NCBI RefSeq assembly: GCF_900129205.1
Contig: NZ_FQUK01000020.1
Location: 1 to 46,134 of the forward strand
Source of the DNA: Thermomonas hydrothermalis
Lineage (GTDB): Bacteria > Pseudomonadota > Gammaproteobacteria > Xanthomonadales > Xanthomonadaceae
Reading direction: 5' to 3'
DNA length: 46,134 nt
This document shows, in pieces, positions 37,524 through 45,804 of the stretch. The notes under the pieces are model-generated. The model worked only from the letters and a program-made list of their open reading frames with translations, was not told the origin of the DNA and searched no databases. Made by a program: the position numbers and the translations under genes. Each line of letters starts with the position of its first letter. The first letter of the stretch is position 1.

Positions 37524-37561
37524 TGCGGCATGACCATGACAGCCCGATCAGACACCCGGGT

Positions 37562-39358
37562 TCAGCGTGGGATGGCGAGGTTGTCCGCGCTCAATACCGC
37601 GCCTGGTGCGCGCAAGGTCGGGGTGATCTCCGCATCATCGGGCAGTGCGGCGCGGTGGTCCAACCAGGCATCGACCCGATCCAGCGCGGCATACACATAT
37701 GGCAGCAGCGGCACATAGGCAGAGGACAGCTGCGGCAGCCCGAGGAAGGCATCGAAATGCTGCGCATGGTGCACCTGCCAATACCTCACCGTGCGTCCAG
37801 ACTGGCGCGCCATCGCCACATACGGGGCGCTGGAAAAGGCGGGTGGTACCAGCCCGTCATCGGTGCCGTGAACCACCACCACCGGCAGACCTGGGCGTGG
37901 CGGCCGTGCCCGGGTTGCCTCGATACCATCCCGGACCCGCCTGGCATCAGCGCTTTGCCCGTCCCACAGCGCACGCAGGCATTGCAGACCGGTCAGGCCG
38001 AGATCAGCCAGCGGCTGCGGATCGACGATCCCCACCCCGCCCCCCGGTGGGATGCCGCTGGCATCGGCCCACCAGGCGGCCCGTTCCACCGCACTGGCCG
38101 CACGCGGACTGAAATCGGGATTCAGCGCGGCGTAGCGATACCCGCAGGGATGGGCATCGTGCGGGTAACGCCCATAGGCCGAGGCATAGGCCACCGCCAC
38201 CGTTCGCCACAAATCAAAGCCGACACTGATCGCGCCCGCCCGCAAGGCGGCATCCGTCCAGCCGGCTGCATGCAGTCGCGCCAATGCGTCCTGCTGCCAC
38301 TGCACAGGGGTCATGCCGGAAAGCAAGCCGCGCGCGGCCATGGCGGCGCAGCGCAGGTCGCTTCCGGGTGCCGGTGGCAGCCCCAGTGCTGGCAGGGCAC
38401 AGGGCATCCAAAGCGCAGCCTCGGTGGCGTAGTCATACAACGGACGGGCACCGGCAGCCGCGGCCAGCACGCTGGGTTCGCCGGCAACCACCGCATCCAG
38501 CCACGGGGTCGTGTCTTCGGCCGCACGCAACACCGCACCACCGCCATTGGAAATGCCGACGGCGATGATGCGGGTATTGTCGAACGTGAAAGGGGCCTGG
38601 CCAGGGAACGCCTCTTCCAGCATCTTCAGTGCGAACTCCGCAGCCTGACGCACATGCTGGCCCCAGTCCGCCTCGGGGTTATCCAGCGAGTGCGCATGCT
38701 TGAAGGCCACCCCCTGCCCGCTTGCCGGGGTCGGGACAAAGGCCAATGCCGCCGAATCGGCTGTGGCCTGCCGACCATCAGCAGCAAATCCGATACCAGC
38801 GTCCAGATCGAAATAATCGGTGCCGGCCCCCTTGTCGGTATAGGCCACTGCACAGCCTTTCGGCAGCCCCCAGGCACCGGCCACCGCGATGGCGCCATAA
38901 ATGCCACGTGAGCCGGAAGACGCCGTGACCACCACGCAGCGTTTGCGGGTGTCGAATGTATCGGGCACCTGCACCAGCACACGATGCGGCTGCTGCCGCC
39001 CCGGCAGGCGGGCATAGGCACTGAACTCGCGGCCCGGCACCGGCGCCAGCGAACCGTACACCGCGCCATATCCGCCGCCGGGTGCGAGATCAGCGATGCC
39101 ACGCCAGTTGCTCCACAACGCACGCCGGCGCAGCTCTGCGGGTGTCGGGTTGGCCGGATCAGCAAATGCAGGCGGCAGCATTGACTGCAGGCCGGCCAGC
39201 CCCAGGCCGCCAGTCAATAGATCGTCCTGACCCCGATGCTCGGTCACACGCACGGCAGTGAACACGGCAGGCACCTCCCGAGATGCGGTGGACATGCTGG
39301 CGCAGGCGCTCAGCAGCAGGATCAGCGCGATCAGGGCGCAGAGTCTGACAGTTTGCAT
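37562..39358 (-). CDS. 3-hydroxybutyrate oligomer hydrolase (lipoprotein)
   Basis: Splits short 3-hydroxybutyrate oligomers, products of PHB depolymerisation, to monomer. The 598-residue product has a signal peptide with lipobox LLLSAC (Cys19). The body is of the 3HB-oligomer hydrolase family (PF10605, as in Ralstonia PhaY1/PhaZ2). The serine nucleophile Ser270 is in VGISNGGGAVLRAA. PFTFDNTRIIAVG, WGLPKGCAVAYTDKG, VVHGTDDGLVPPAFS and the final VHHAQHFDAFLG histidine region are all recognisable. ATG 39358 gives the signal peptide; an upstream in-frame start does not. Membrane attachment points to periplasmic or surface action on imported or released oligomers. Confidence 0.9.
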   Translation of the reverse strand: MQTVRLCALIALILLLSACASMSTASREVPAVFTAVRVTEHRGQDDLLTGGLGLAGLQSMLPPAFADPANPTPAELRRRALWSNWRGIADLAPGGGYGAVYGSLAPVPGREFSAYARLPGRQQPHRVLVQVPDTFDTRKRCVVVTASSGSRGIYGAIAVAGAWGLPKGCAVAYTDKGAGTDYFDLDAGIGFAADGRQATADSAALAFVPTPASGQGVAFKHAHSLDNPEADWGQHVRQAAEFALKMLEEAFPGQAPFTFDNTRIIAVGISNGGGAVLRAAEDTTPWLDAVVAGEPSVLAAAAGARPLYDYATEAALWMPCALPALGLPPAPGSDLRCAAMAARGLLSGMTPVQWQQDALARLHAAGWTDAALRAGAISVGFDLWRTVAVAYASAYGRYPHDAHPCGYRYAALNPDFSPRAASAVERAAWWADASGIPPGGGVGIVDPQPLADLGLTGLQCLRALWDGQSADARRVRDGIEATRARPPRPGLPVVVVHGTDDGLVPPAFSSAPYVAMARQSGRTVRYWQVHHAQHFDAFLGLPQLSSAYVPLLPYVYAALDRVDAWLDHRAALPDDAEITPTLRAPGAVLSADNLAIPR

Positions 39359-39473
39359 GCACCGACCATAGCGTGTGTGGCAACCGCAGGCATCGTACTT
39401 TGGTCTGATCGCCCCCCAGTCTGCAGGCCGGACTGCTAGCGTATTGGGATTCACGCCAACGCGGAGAACCCTT

Positions 39474-40283
39474 ATGAGTGATCGTTTCCTGCATGGCCGA
39501 ACTGCCCTGGTCACTGGCAGCACGTCCGGGATTGGCCTGGCGATTGCACAGGCATTGGCGGCTGCCGGTGCGCGGGTCGCAATCAATGGGCTGGGCAGTC
39601 ACGAACAGATTTCCGCCGCAATCAAGGCGGTCGATACTGCCGGCAATGGCGGCACCCAACATTTCTCTGCCGATCTGCGCGACCCGACCGACATCGCAGC
39701 AATGATGACGGCGCTGGCCGACTGGTCGGACGGTGGCGTCGATATCCTGGTCAACAATGCCGGCATCCAGCACGCCGTGCCGCTGGCGCACATGCCGGTG
39801 GAGAAATGGAACGACATCCTCGCCATCAACCTGTCGGCAGCCTTTCACACCATGCGTCTGGCACTGCCAGCCATGGCTGCACGCGGCTATGGCCGGGTCA
39901 TCAACATTGCATCCGTGCATGGACTGGTGGCGTCACGCGACAAAGCCCCTTACGTGGCCAGCAAGTTCGGGTTGGTGGGTCTGAGCAAGGTCGCCGCCTT
40001 GGAATATGCGGCAGAAAGCGATCGTGCCCGCGGTGGCATCACCGTCAACTGCATCTGCCCGGGATGGGTGGAAACACCACTGATCGAACCGCAAATCGAA
40101 GCACGTCGTGGCGGCGGCAGCCGTGACGATGGCATCCGCGCCCTGCTGGCAGAGAAGCAACCCAGCCTGCGGATGACCCTGCCGGAAGAAATCGCTGCGC
40201 TAGCCGTATTCCTGTGCCGCCGTGAAGCGCACAACATCACCGGTGCCGCCCTGCCCGTGGACGGCGGCTGGACTGCACAATGA
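39474..40283 (+). CDS. bdhA: D-3-hydroxybutyrate dehydrogenase
   Basis: NAD-dependent short-chain dehydrogenase that oxidises D-3-hydroxybutyrate to acetoacetate. The cofactor motif TGSTSGIG is at about 14-21, NNAG at 94-97, and the catalytic Ser147, Tyr160 and Lys164 (YVASK) are in place. ICPGWVETPLIEPQIEAR and the GGWTAQ end are typical of BdhA. The length is 269 residues. GGAG precedes the ATG at 39474; upstream in-frame starts lack support. It diverges from the oligomer hydrolase gene across 115 bases, so one promoter region serves release and oxidation of 3-hydroxybutyrate. The crbR-like gene starts 4 bases after its stop. Confidence 0.94.
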   Translation: MSDRFLHGRTALVTGSTSGIGLAIAQALAAAGARVAINGLGSHEQISAAIKAVDTAGNGGTQHFSADLRDPTDIAAMMTALADWSDGGVDILVNNAGIQHAVPLAHMPVEKWNDILAINLSAAFHTMRLALPAMAARGYGRVINIASVHGLVASRDKAPYVASKFGLVGLSKVAALEYAAESDRARGGITVNCICPGWVETPLIEPQIEARRGGGSRDDGIRALLAEKQPSLRMTLPEEIAALAVFLCRREAHNITGAALPVDGGWTAQ

Positions 40284-40287
40284 CGCC

Positions 40288-40953
40288 ATGCCCTGCCTGC
40301 TGATTGCCGACGACCACCCGCTGTTCCGCGCCGCGCTGCGTCAGACCGCACGCGACGCACTGTCTGGGGTGGATGTGCTGGAAGCAGGCACGCTGGAGCA
40401 GGCACTCAGCCTGCTTGAGCAGCATCCTCAAATCGATCTCGTCCTGCTTGATCTACACATGCCGGACAACCATGGCCTGGCCGGGCTTGCCGCGATCCGT
40501 GCACAGTTCCCGGGCGTGGCCGTGGTGGTGGTGTCGGCCAATGACGATCCACGGGTGGTCCGTCGCGCACTCGACCACGGTGCCGCCGGCTATCTGCCCA
40601 AGAGCGCCGGGCTGGATGAACTACGGGCGGCGATTCTGGCCGTCCTGGCCTGCGAGACCTGGCTGCCGCCGGCACTGCGCGCCAGTGTCGCGCGTGCCCA
40701 GAGCACACCGGCCGACACCGAACTGGCAGCGCGGTTAGCCAGCCTGTCGCCGCAGCAGTTCCGGGTCCTCACACTGGTAGCCGAGGGCCTACTCAACAAG
40801 CAGATCGCCGATCGCCTGGGTGTGCAGGAACGCACCGTCAAGGCGCACCTGACCGCGATTTTCGAGCGGCTGGGCGTACGCAATCGCACGCAAGCCAGTG
40901 GTGTGCTGCGGGCATTGATGCTGCCGGATCCGAGCCGACGCACCGAGCCATGA
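40288..40953 (+). CDS. crbR: CrbR-like NarL/LuxR-family response regulator
   Basis: A 221-residue regulator. The receiver domain (1-120) has acidic pair Asp8-Asp9 (LLIADDHPLFRAAL), phospho-acceptor Asp55 (LVLLDLHMPD) and conserved Lys (GYLPKSAG). The LuxR-type helix-turn-helix follows (LSPQQFRVLTLVAEGLLNKQ and VQERTVKAHLTAIFERLGVR). It resembles CrbR of Vibrio and Pseudomonas, which with the symporter-kinase CrbS switches on acetyl-CoA synthetase (acs). A CrbS-like kinase is encoded 1.5 kb away, supporting the pairing. The 4-base gap to bdhA implies cotranscription, so its level may follow 3-hydroxybutyrate use. The acs gene is not in the window. Confidence 0.82.
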   Translation: MPCLLIADDHPLFRAALRQTARDALSGVDVLEAGTLEQALSLLEQHPQIDLVLLDLHMPDNHGLAGLAAIRAQFPGVAVVVVSANDDPRVVRRALDHGAAGYLPKSAGLDELRAAILAVLACETWLPPALRASVARAQSTPADTELAARLASLSPQQFRVLTLVAEGLLNKQIADRLGVQERTVKAHLTAIFERLGVRNRTQASGVLRALMLPDPSRRTEP

Positions 40954-40958
40954 AGCAT

Positions 40959-41068
40959 TGGCGATTTTTTCGCCACACCTCTTGACAGCCGCATCATGCA
41001 AGGCGCGCAGCACGTTGTCCACATCGTTATCCGAAACTCATCCACAGATGCTGTGGAGAAACGCGTCG
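40959..41068 (+). repeat. Repeat copy 1 with DnaA-box-like motifs
   Basis: Starts TGGCGATTTTTTCGCC, a 5-bp stem with a T loop. It contains TTGTCCACA (41015-41023), TCATCCACA (41038-41046) and the palindrome TCCACAGatgCTGTGGA (41041-41057). The first motif equals a known DnaA-box variant; the second is one base from TTATCCACA. Confidence 0.8.
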
Positions 41069-41097
41069 GAATCAGGCTATCTCACCCCAAAACTGGC

Positions 41098-41206
41098 TGG
41101 CGATTTTTTCGCCACACCTCTTGACACCCGCATCACGCAAGGCGCGCAGCACGTTGTCCACATCGTTATCCGAAACTCATCCACAGATGCTGTGGAGAAC
41201 GCGTCG
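41098..41206 (+). repeat. Repeat copy 2 with DnaA-box-like motifs
   Basis: Nearly identical to copy 1, with two substitutions and one missing A. TTGTCCACA is at 41154-41162, TCATCCACA at 41177-41185 and the palindrome at 41180-41196. Confidence 0.8.
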
Positions 41207-41234
41207 CCCATCGCCAACAACCGCCCCAGAGGCC

Positions 41235-41340
41235 TGGCGAAAAAATCACCAAACCGCTTGACAGCCGCGCCACGCAAGGCGCGCAGCGCGTTGTCCACAT
41301 CGTTATCCGAAACTCATCCACAGATGCTGTGGAGAAACGC
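41235..41340 (+). repeat. Repeat copy 3 with DnaA-box-like motifs
   Basis: The first 25 bases are diverged: the leading hairpin reads TGGCGAAAAAATCACC, with the A-rich strand uppermost. The rest matches. TTGTCCACA is at 41291-41299, TCATCCACA at 41314-41322 and the palindrome at 41317-41333. The 23-base spacing between the two boxes is the same in all copies. Confidence 0.8.
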
Positions 41341-41392
41341 AGGTGGCTGACGAGGGTGCTCATGACAACACCCCCGCCAGTTCACGGCTGAC

Positions 41393-42442
41393 TCAAAAAG
41401 TGGCCGCATCGATCACGAAACGGTACTTGACATCACCGCGCAGCATCCGCTCGTAGGCCATCTCGATCTGATCGGCATGCACCAGCTCGATATCCGCCAC
41501 GATCCCGTGCTGTGCGCAGAAATCGAGCATTTCCTGCGTCTCGGCAATACCGCCGATCAGGGAACCGGCAATCGCCTTGCGGCCAAAGATCAGGCCCGAC
41601 ACCGAAGGACTCGGGTGCGGGCTGGCAGGCGCCCCGACCAGACACAGCGTGCCATCGCGCTTGAGCAGCCCGATGTAGTCATCGAGCACATGCGGTGCAG
41701 CCACGGTGTCGAGAATGAAGTCAAAGCTGCCGCGATGGGCGGCACGTTGCGCCGGATCACTCGAAATCACCACGTCATCCGCCCCCAGCGCATGCGCCTG
41801 GGCTCGTTTGGATTCCTGTGTAGTGAAGGCCACCACATGCGCGCCCATCGCATGCGCCAACTTCACGGCCATATGGCCAAGCCCGCCGATCCCCACGACT
41901 CCGACTTTCTTGCCGGGCCCCACCTGCCAATGCCGCAGCGGTGAATAGGTGGTAATGCCAGCGCACAGCAGCGGTGCCACCGCGGGCAGCATGTCCTTCG
42001 GATGGCGAATCTGGAGGACAAACTCCTGATCCACCACAATGCGCTGGGAATAGCCACCCAAAGTATGCCCCGGCGGATCCGCCGTCGGGCCGTTGTAGGT
42101 TCCGATCATGCCGTGCTCGCAATACTGCTCAAGCCCATGCGTGCATGCATCGCATTGCCGACAACTGCCGACCATGCAGCCGACACCGACGATGTCGCCC
42201 GGCTTGAATCGGGTGACGTTCTGACCGACCGCACTCACATAGCCGACGATCTCGTGACCTGGCACGCAGGGATACAGAGTGCCGGGCCACTCTGAGCGAA
42301 TCGTGTGCAGATCCGAGTGGCAGATCCCGCAGTAGGCGATCTCGATCTGGACATCGCAGGGGCCAGGTGTACGGCGCTGAATGGTGAGCGGAACGACGGG
42401 TTGATCAGCGGCATAAGCGCCGCGGGCTTTGACAGCAGTCAT
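41393..42442 (-). CDS. Zinc-dependent alcohol dehydrogenase (YahK/CAD type)
   Basis: NAD(P)-dependent medium-chain dehydrogenase that interconverts alcohols and aldehydes; broad aldehyde reduction is typical of YahK-like enzymes. The 349-residue product has catalytic-zinc ligands in CGICHSDLH and GHE, and structural-zinc cysteines in CMVGSCRQCDACTHGLEQYC. GGYSQRIVV, the Rossmann motif GVVGIGGLGHMAVKLAHAMG and the final EMAYERMLRGDVKYRFVID are family-typical. It lies 57 bases downstream of crbS on the same strand, so it could be cotranscribed. No link to PHB metabolism can be read from the sequence. Most such enzymes prefer NADPH. Confidence 0.9.
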   Translation of the reverse strand: MTAVKARGAYAADQPVVPLTIQRRTPGPCDVQIEIAYCGICHSDLHTIRSEWPGTLYPCVPGHEIVGYVSAVGQNVTRFKPGDIVGVGCMVGSCRQCDACTHGLEQYCEHGMIGTYNGPTADPPGHTLGGYSQRIVVDQEFVLQIRHPKDMLPAVAPLLCAGITTYSPLRHWQVGPGKKVGVVGIGGLGHMAVKLAHAMGAHVVAFTTQESKRAQAHALGADDVVISSDPAQRAAHRGSFDFILDTVAAPHVLDDYIGLLKRDGTLCLVGAPASPHPSPSVSGLIFGRKAIAGSLIGGIAETQEMLDFCAQHGIVADIELVHADQIEMAYERMLRGDVKYRFVIDAATF

Positions 42443-42499
42443 GACGACACTCCTCGAATGAGCGTGCGCAAGTCTGCACCGATCCAGACGACGCGTCCA

Positions 42500-45400
42500 T
42501 CAGCGCTGCGAGCGCGACACCCGCAAGCGATCGAGCACGGATTTCAGCGCCAGGGGTCGAAGCGGCTTGGCCAACAGCGCAAGACCGGCTTCATGGACAG
42601 CCTGCCGGACCACATCGGTCTGATCGGCACTGAGCACGACGCACGGTGCAGCGGGATAGTGCGCCGCCAGACGTGTGTACAAGGCAACCCCATCATCGCC
42701 ATCATCGAGGTGGTAGTCGAACAGCCAGACATCAAACGTCCTACCCGACAGCAATCGTTCTGCATCCTGGCCCGTGGCCACCGCCTGCGGCAGACACCCC
42801 CACCCCTCAAGCAGCTGACAGAGCGCCTCGCGGGCAGCAGGCTCATTGTCAACCACAAGCACCTGCAGCCCGGCTAAAGGCCGCTGTGGCAACGACGGAA
42901 TGTTGGCCACTGCGACCCGCGGCACCGAAATTGAGAAACAGCTCCCGCGCCCCGGCTGTGAATGCAAGTGGAGCGGGCTATCCAGCAGACCGGCGATCCT
43001 GCGCGCAATCGCAAGCCCAAGCCCCAATCCCTGCCCAGGAGCACCTTCACCTCGCCGGAACTCTTCGAAGAGAAGATCCTGCTGATCTGGATCGATGCCC
43101 GGGCCCGTGTCATGCACCTCGATGCGCAGCCGGTCACCGCATCTGCGCACACCAAGCAGGATTCGCCCATGCGGGGTATAGCGCACCGCATTGGCAAGAA
43201 AGTTCTGGAGCACCCGCCGTAGCAACTGCGGATCGGTGAACACCCACTGCCGTGTCGCGACTGTGTGCAGCTGCAGGCCTTTCTCTTCCGCCAGGACTCG
43301 AAACTGCGCCACCAACGGTTCCAACACGTCTGCCAGTGGAAGCTCACGTGGTTCAGGCACCAGCCCGCCAGCTTCCAGACGCGACATATCGAGCAAGGTG
43401 CCAAGAAGATCGATGGTGGCATCCAGTGCGGCACCAATCTGCCCGGCCAGTTCGCGCTGCTTGGCATCACCGCGCTGCTGCAAGGCGTCTGCAAACAAAT
43501 GCGCCGCGTGCAACGGCTGCATCAGATCATGACCGATCGCCGCCAAGAATCGGCTTTTGGCCTCGTTGGCCAGTTCGGCTTCGCGCTTGGCGCTCTCCAG
43601 CAGCGCCGTTCGCTCAGCCACGCGCTGCTCTAAGGTTTCATTGATGCGTAACAGACTGGCCTCTGCCTGTCGAAACGCTGTGACATCGGTGAACGTCGCC
43701 ACAAACCCGCCACCAGGCATGGGGTTGCCGCGGATCTCGACGATGCTTCCATCCGGAAAGACCCGTTCTGACAAATGCGGCGTACCGGCCCGCATATGCG
43801 CAAGCCGGCGCTGCAGCGCCTCGAGTTCATGCTCAGGCGCGACACCGGCCACCTTGCGCAGCGCCCAGCGTGCCGCCTGCTCAATGGGCAACCCCACCCG
43901 TAGCATTCCCGGCGGGTAGTCAAACAGTTCCTCATACCGTCGGTTCCAGGCCACCAGGCGCAACTGGGCATCGACCACGCTGATGCCCTGGCTCATGTTT
44001 TCCAATGCGGCCTCCAGCACACGCTGGTTGAAACGCAGATCCTGCGACGCCTCACCGACGATTGCGGCCACTGTCTCCAGATCGGCCCCGGTGGACGCAC
44101 GCCGCGCAGCATCCAGCAGCAACCGGGCCGACGCCGTTCCGAGTACCGCTGCCAGCTCACGCTCCATCCGCGCCACCACCTGGGCCGGAACCGGGCCTTC
44201 GGATGGGGCTTCCTGCAGCAGGGAATCGACACGAGTCACCGGCAGGAACCGCAGCGCGGCCGCACGCAGAGTCTGCCGGTCGATATCACCTTGTGCCCGC
44301 TGCGTGACAGGCCGGCGCAGGCTGGCCCAGGCCAGGGTAACGACGGTACCGAGGAAGAGACTGACCCCGACCGCACGCGCCAGTCGGCTCCAGCCGGTCA
44401 GCCCGAACATGGCATCAGGCGCCAGCCAGGTCAGGCCTCCAGGTCCATCCACCAGCCAGTCCGGGGCATGACCAGACACCGTGGCCAGCAAGGGCACCAG
44501 CATCACCCAGACCCAGCCGGCAAAGCCGGCCAGCACACCCGCCGTGGCAGCCGACGCCGGCGTGGCCGGGCGCCAGACTGCAAACGCCAACGCCGGTGCC
44601 AATGTTGCCAATGCCGAAAACGACACCGCCCCGACATCCGCTAACGCCTGATTGCTGCTCAACAGGCGGCTATAGGCCCACCCCAGCAGCATCAGCAGCA
44701 CGATTCCGACACGCCGCAGGCGTAGCAGCTCGCCACTGCGGTCACTGGCCTGTCCTTGTCCCCACGTACTGCGCAGCAATCCAGGGGCGAACCAGTGGTT
44801 GCCGATCATCAGGCTCAGCGTCAGGGTACTGACAATGACCATCCCCGTAGCTGCGCTCAGCCCACCGAGAAAGACCAGCAGCGCCAGTGCCCTGTGGCCC
44901 TGCGACAGCGGCAAGGCCAATGCATACATGTCAGTCGGGACGGTATCGCCCAGCACTGCAAGCCCCGCTTTCGCAAGCGGCAAGGTTGGCAGTGCAATCA
45001 GCAGCAGATACAGCGGAAACTGCCAACGGGCAGTGCCAATATCACGCTCGCTTCGGCATTCCACTACACCGACGTGAAATTGGTGGGGCATGACGAACAT
45101 GGCCAACGCACCCAGCAACGCCAGCGGCATGAAGCCGCCGCCAGATGCCTGGGCCGGAATCGGCACCTCTGCAACATCCAGCTTCAACCAGACATAAGCC
45201 CCCAGCGCCAGCATGGCCACCAGCTTGAACACCGACTCAAAGGCCAGCGCCAGCACCAGACCTCGATTGTGTCCGGCGGCACTGACCCGACGCGTCCCGA
45301 ACAGGATGGCAAAGGCGGCCATCGCCAGCGCCACCACGAGCGCGCCATCCCGCCATGGGGGTTCCATCCGCCCCACACTGCCAATGGCACCTCCGGTGAG

Positions 45401-45787
45401 GGTTGCCAGGCTCATGGTGATGGCTTGCAACTGCAAGGCGATATATGGGATCAACCCGAGCGCCGCGACCAGCGTGACTGTTGCGGCTAACCAGGGGTCC
45501 TTGCCAAGTCGAGTGGCGATCAGATCGGCCAGGGATGTGGCGTTGGTTTCATGCGCCAGCCGAACCAGCCGCACCATGAAGCGCACCATCAGCAGGTAGA
45601 ACAGGATGGCGCCGACAAAAGTCGGCGGCAGCGGCCAACCATAGCGGGCGGCCTGGGTCACCGTGCCATAGAACGTCCAGGACGTGCAGTGCACCGCCAA
45701 TGACAGCGCATAAACGTGCTGCCAATGGCGCGCCAGGACGCCCGGATGACGCTCACCATGAAGCGCAACCGCAAACAGCAGCGCCAA
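42500..45787 (-). CDS. crbS: CrbS-like symporter-linked hybrid histidine kinase, 5' end removed by an IS
   Basis: At least 1095 residues. A sodium/solute symporter (SLC5-type) domain with about 12 membrane helices fills 1-490. A STAC-like linker (about 535-575), a PAS domain (592-705) and a coiled coil (715-745) follow. The HisKA box has phospho-acceptor His753 (AAIGHDLMQPLHAA). The ATPase has Asn862/Asn865 (QNFLANAVRYTPHG), DTGPGIDP and GLGLGLAIARR. The C-terminal receiver has Asp980, Asp1024 and Lys1074. This is the layout of CrbS/CbrA sensors, and CrbR is nearby. The frame runs unbroken to an IS junction at 45804, with only a TTG (45787) as start and no ribosome-binding site. Roughly 10-15 residues and the native promoter appear lost. 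Confidence 0.85.
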   Translation of the reverse strand: MALLFAVALHGERHPGVLARHWQHVYALSLAVHCTSWTFYGTVTQAARYGWPLPPTFVGAILFYLLMVRFMVRLVRLAHETNATSLADLIATRLGKDPWLAATVTLVAALGLIPYIALQLQAITMSLATLTGGAIGSVGRMEPPWRDGALVVALAMAAFAILFGTRRVSAAGHNRGLVLALAFESVFKLVAMLALGAYVWLKLDVAEVPIPAQASGGGFMPLALLGALAMFVMPHQFHVGVVECRSERDIGTARWQFPLYLLLIALPTLPLAKAGLAVLGDTVPTDMYALALPLSQGHRALALLVFLGGLSAATGMVIVSTLTLSLMIGNHWFAPGLLRSTWGQGQASDRSGELLRLRRVGIVLLMLLGWAYSRLLSSNQALADVGAVSFSALATLAPALAFAVWRPATPASAATAGVLAGFAGWVWVMLVPLLATVSGHAPDWLVDGPGGLTWLAPDAMFGLTGWSRLARAVGVSLFLGTVVTLAWASLRRPVTQRAQGDIDRQTLRAAALRFLPVTRVDSLLQEAPSEGPVPAQVVARMERELAAVLGTASARLLLDAARRASTGADLETVAAIVGEASQDLRFNQRVLEAALENMSQGISVVDAQLRLVAWNRRYEELFDYPPGMLRVGLPIEQAARWALRKVAGVAPEHELEALQRRLAHMRAGTPHLSERVFPDGSIVEIRGNPMPGGGFVATFTDVTAFRQAEASLLRINETLEQRVAERTALLESAKREAELANEAKSRFLAAIGHDLMQPLHAAHLFADALQQRGDAKQRELAGQIGAALDATIDLLGTLLDMSRLEAGGLVPEPRELPLADVLEPLVAQFRVLAEEKGLQLHTVATRQWVFTDPQLLRRVLQNFLANAVRYTPHGRILLGVRRCGDRLRIEVHDTGPGIDPDQQDLLFEEFRRGEGAPGQGLGLGLAIARRIAGLLDSPLHLHSQPGRGSCFSISVPRVAVANIPSLPQRPLAGLQVLVVDNEPAAREALCQLLEGWGCLPQAVATGQDAERLLSGRTFDVWLFDYHLDDGDDGVALYTRLAAHYPAAPCVVLSADQTDVVRQAVHEAGLALLAKPLRPLALKSVLDRLRVSRSQR

Positions 45788-45804
45788 CCACAGCAGGGCG
45801 CTAG

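Larger units (their letters stand above)
40954..41392. repeat. Intergenic repeat block of three direct repeats
   Basis: The 439 bases between crbR and the alcohol dehydrogenase gene are almost wholly three direct repeats of 106-110 bases at 40959-41068, 41098-41206 and 41235-41340, with periods of 139 and 137 bases. Copies 1 and 2 differ at only three positions. A 47-base distal core is identical in all three. Because the periods are not multiples of three, no reading frame is kept. I interpret the block as non-coding. Confidence 0.85.

Noticed and set aside
40959-41340. CRISPR array
   Set aside because: Only three copies, each over 100 bases, with unequal 28-29 base gaps and no cas genes; unit length and spacing do not fit.
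40958-41350. A 130-codon plus-strand frame spanning the three repeats
   Set aside because: Repeat periods of 139 and 137 bases put copy 2 in a different frame from copies 1 and 3, so the peptide repeats are not preserved; the block is better read as non-coding.
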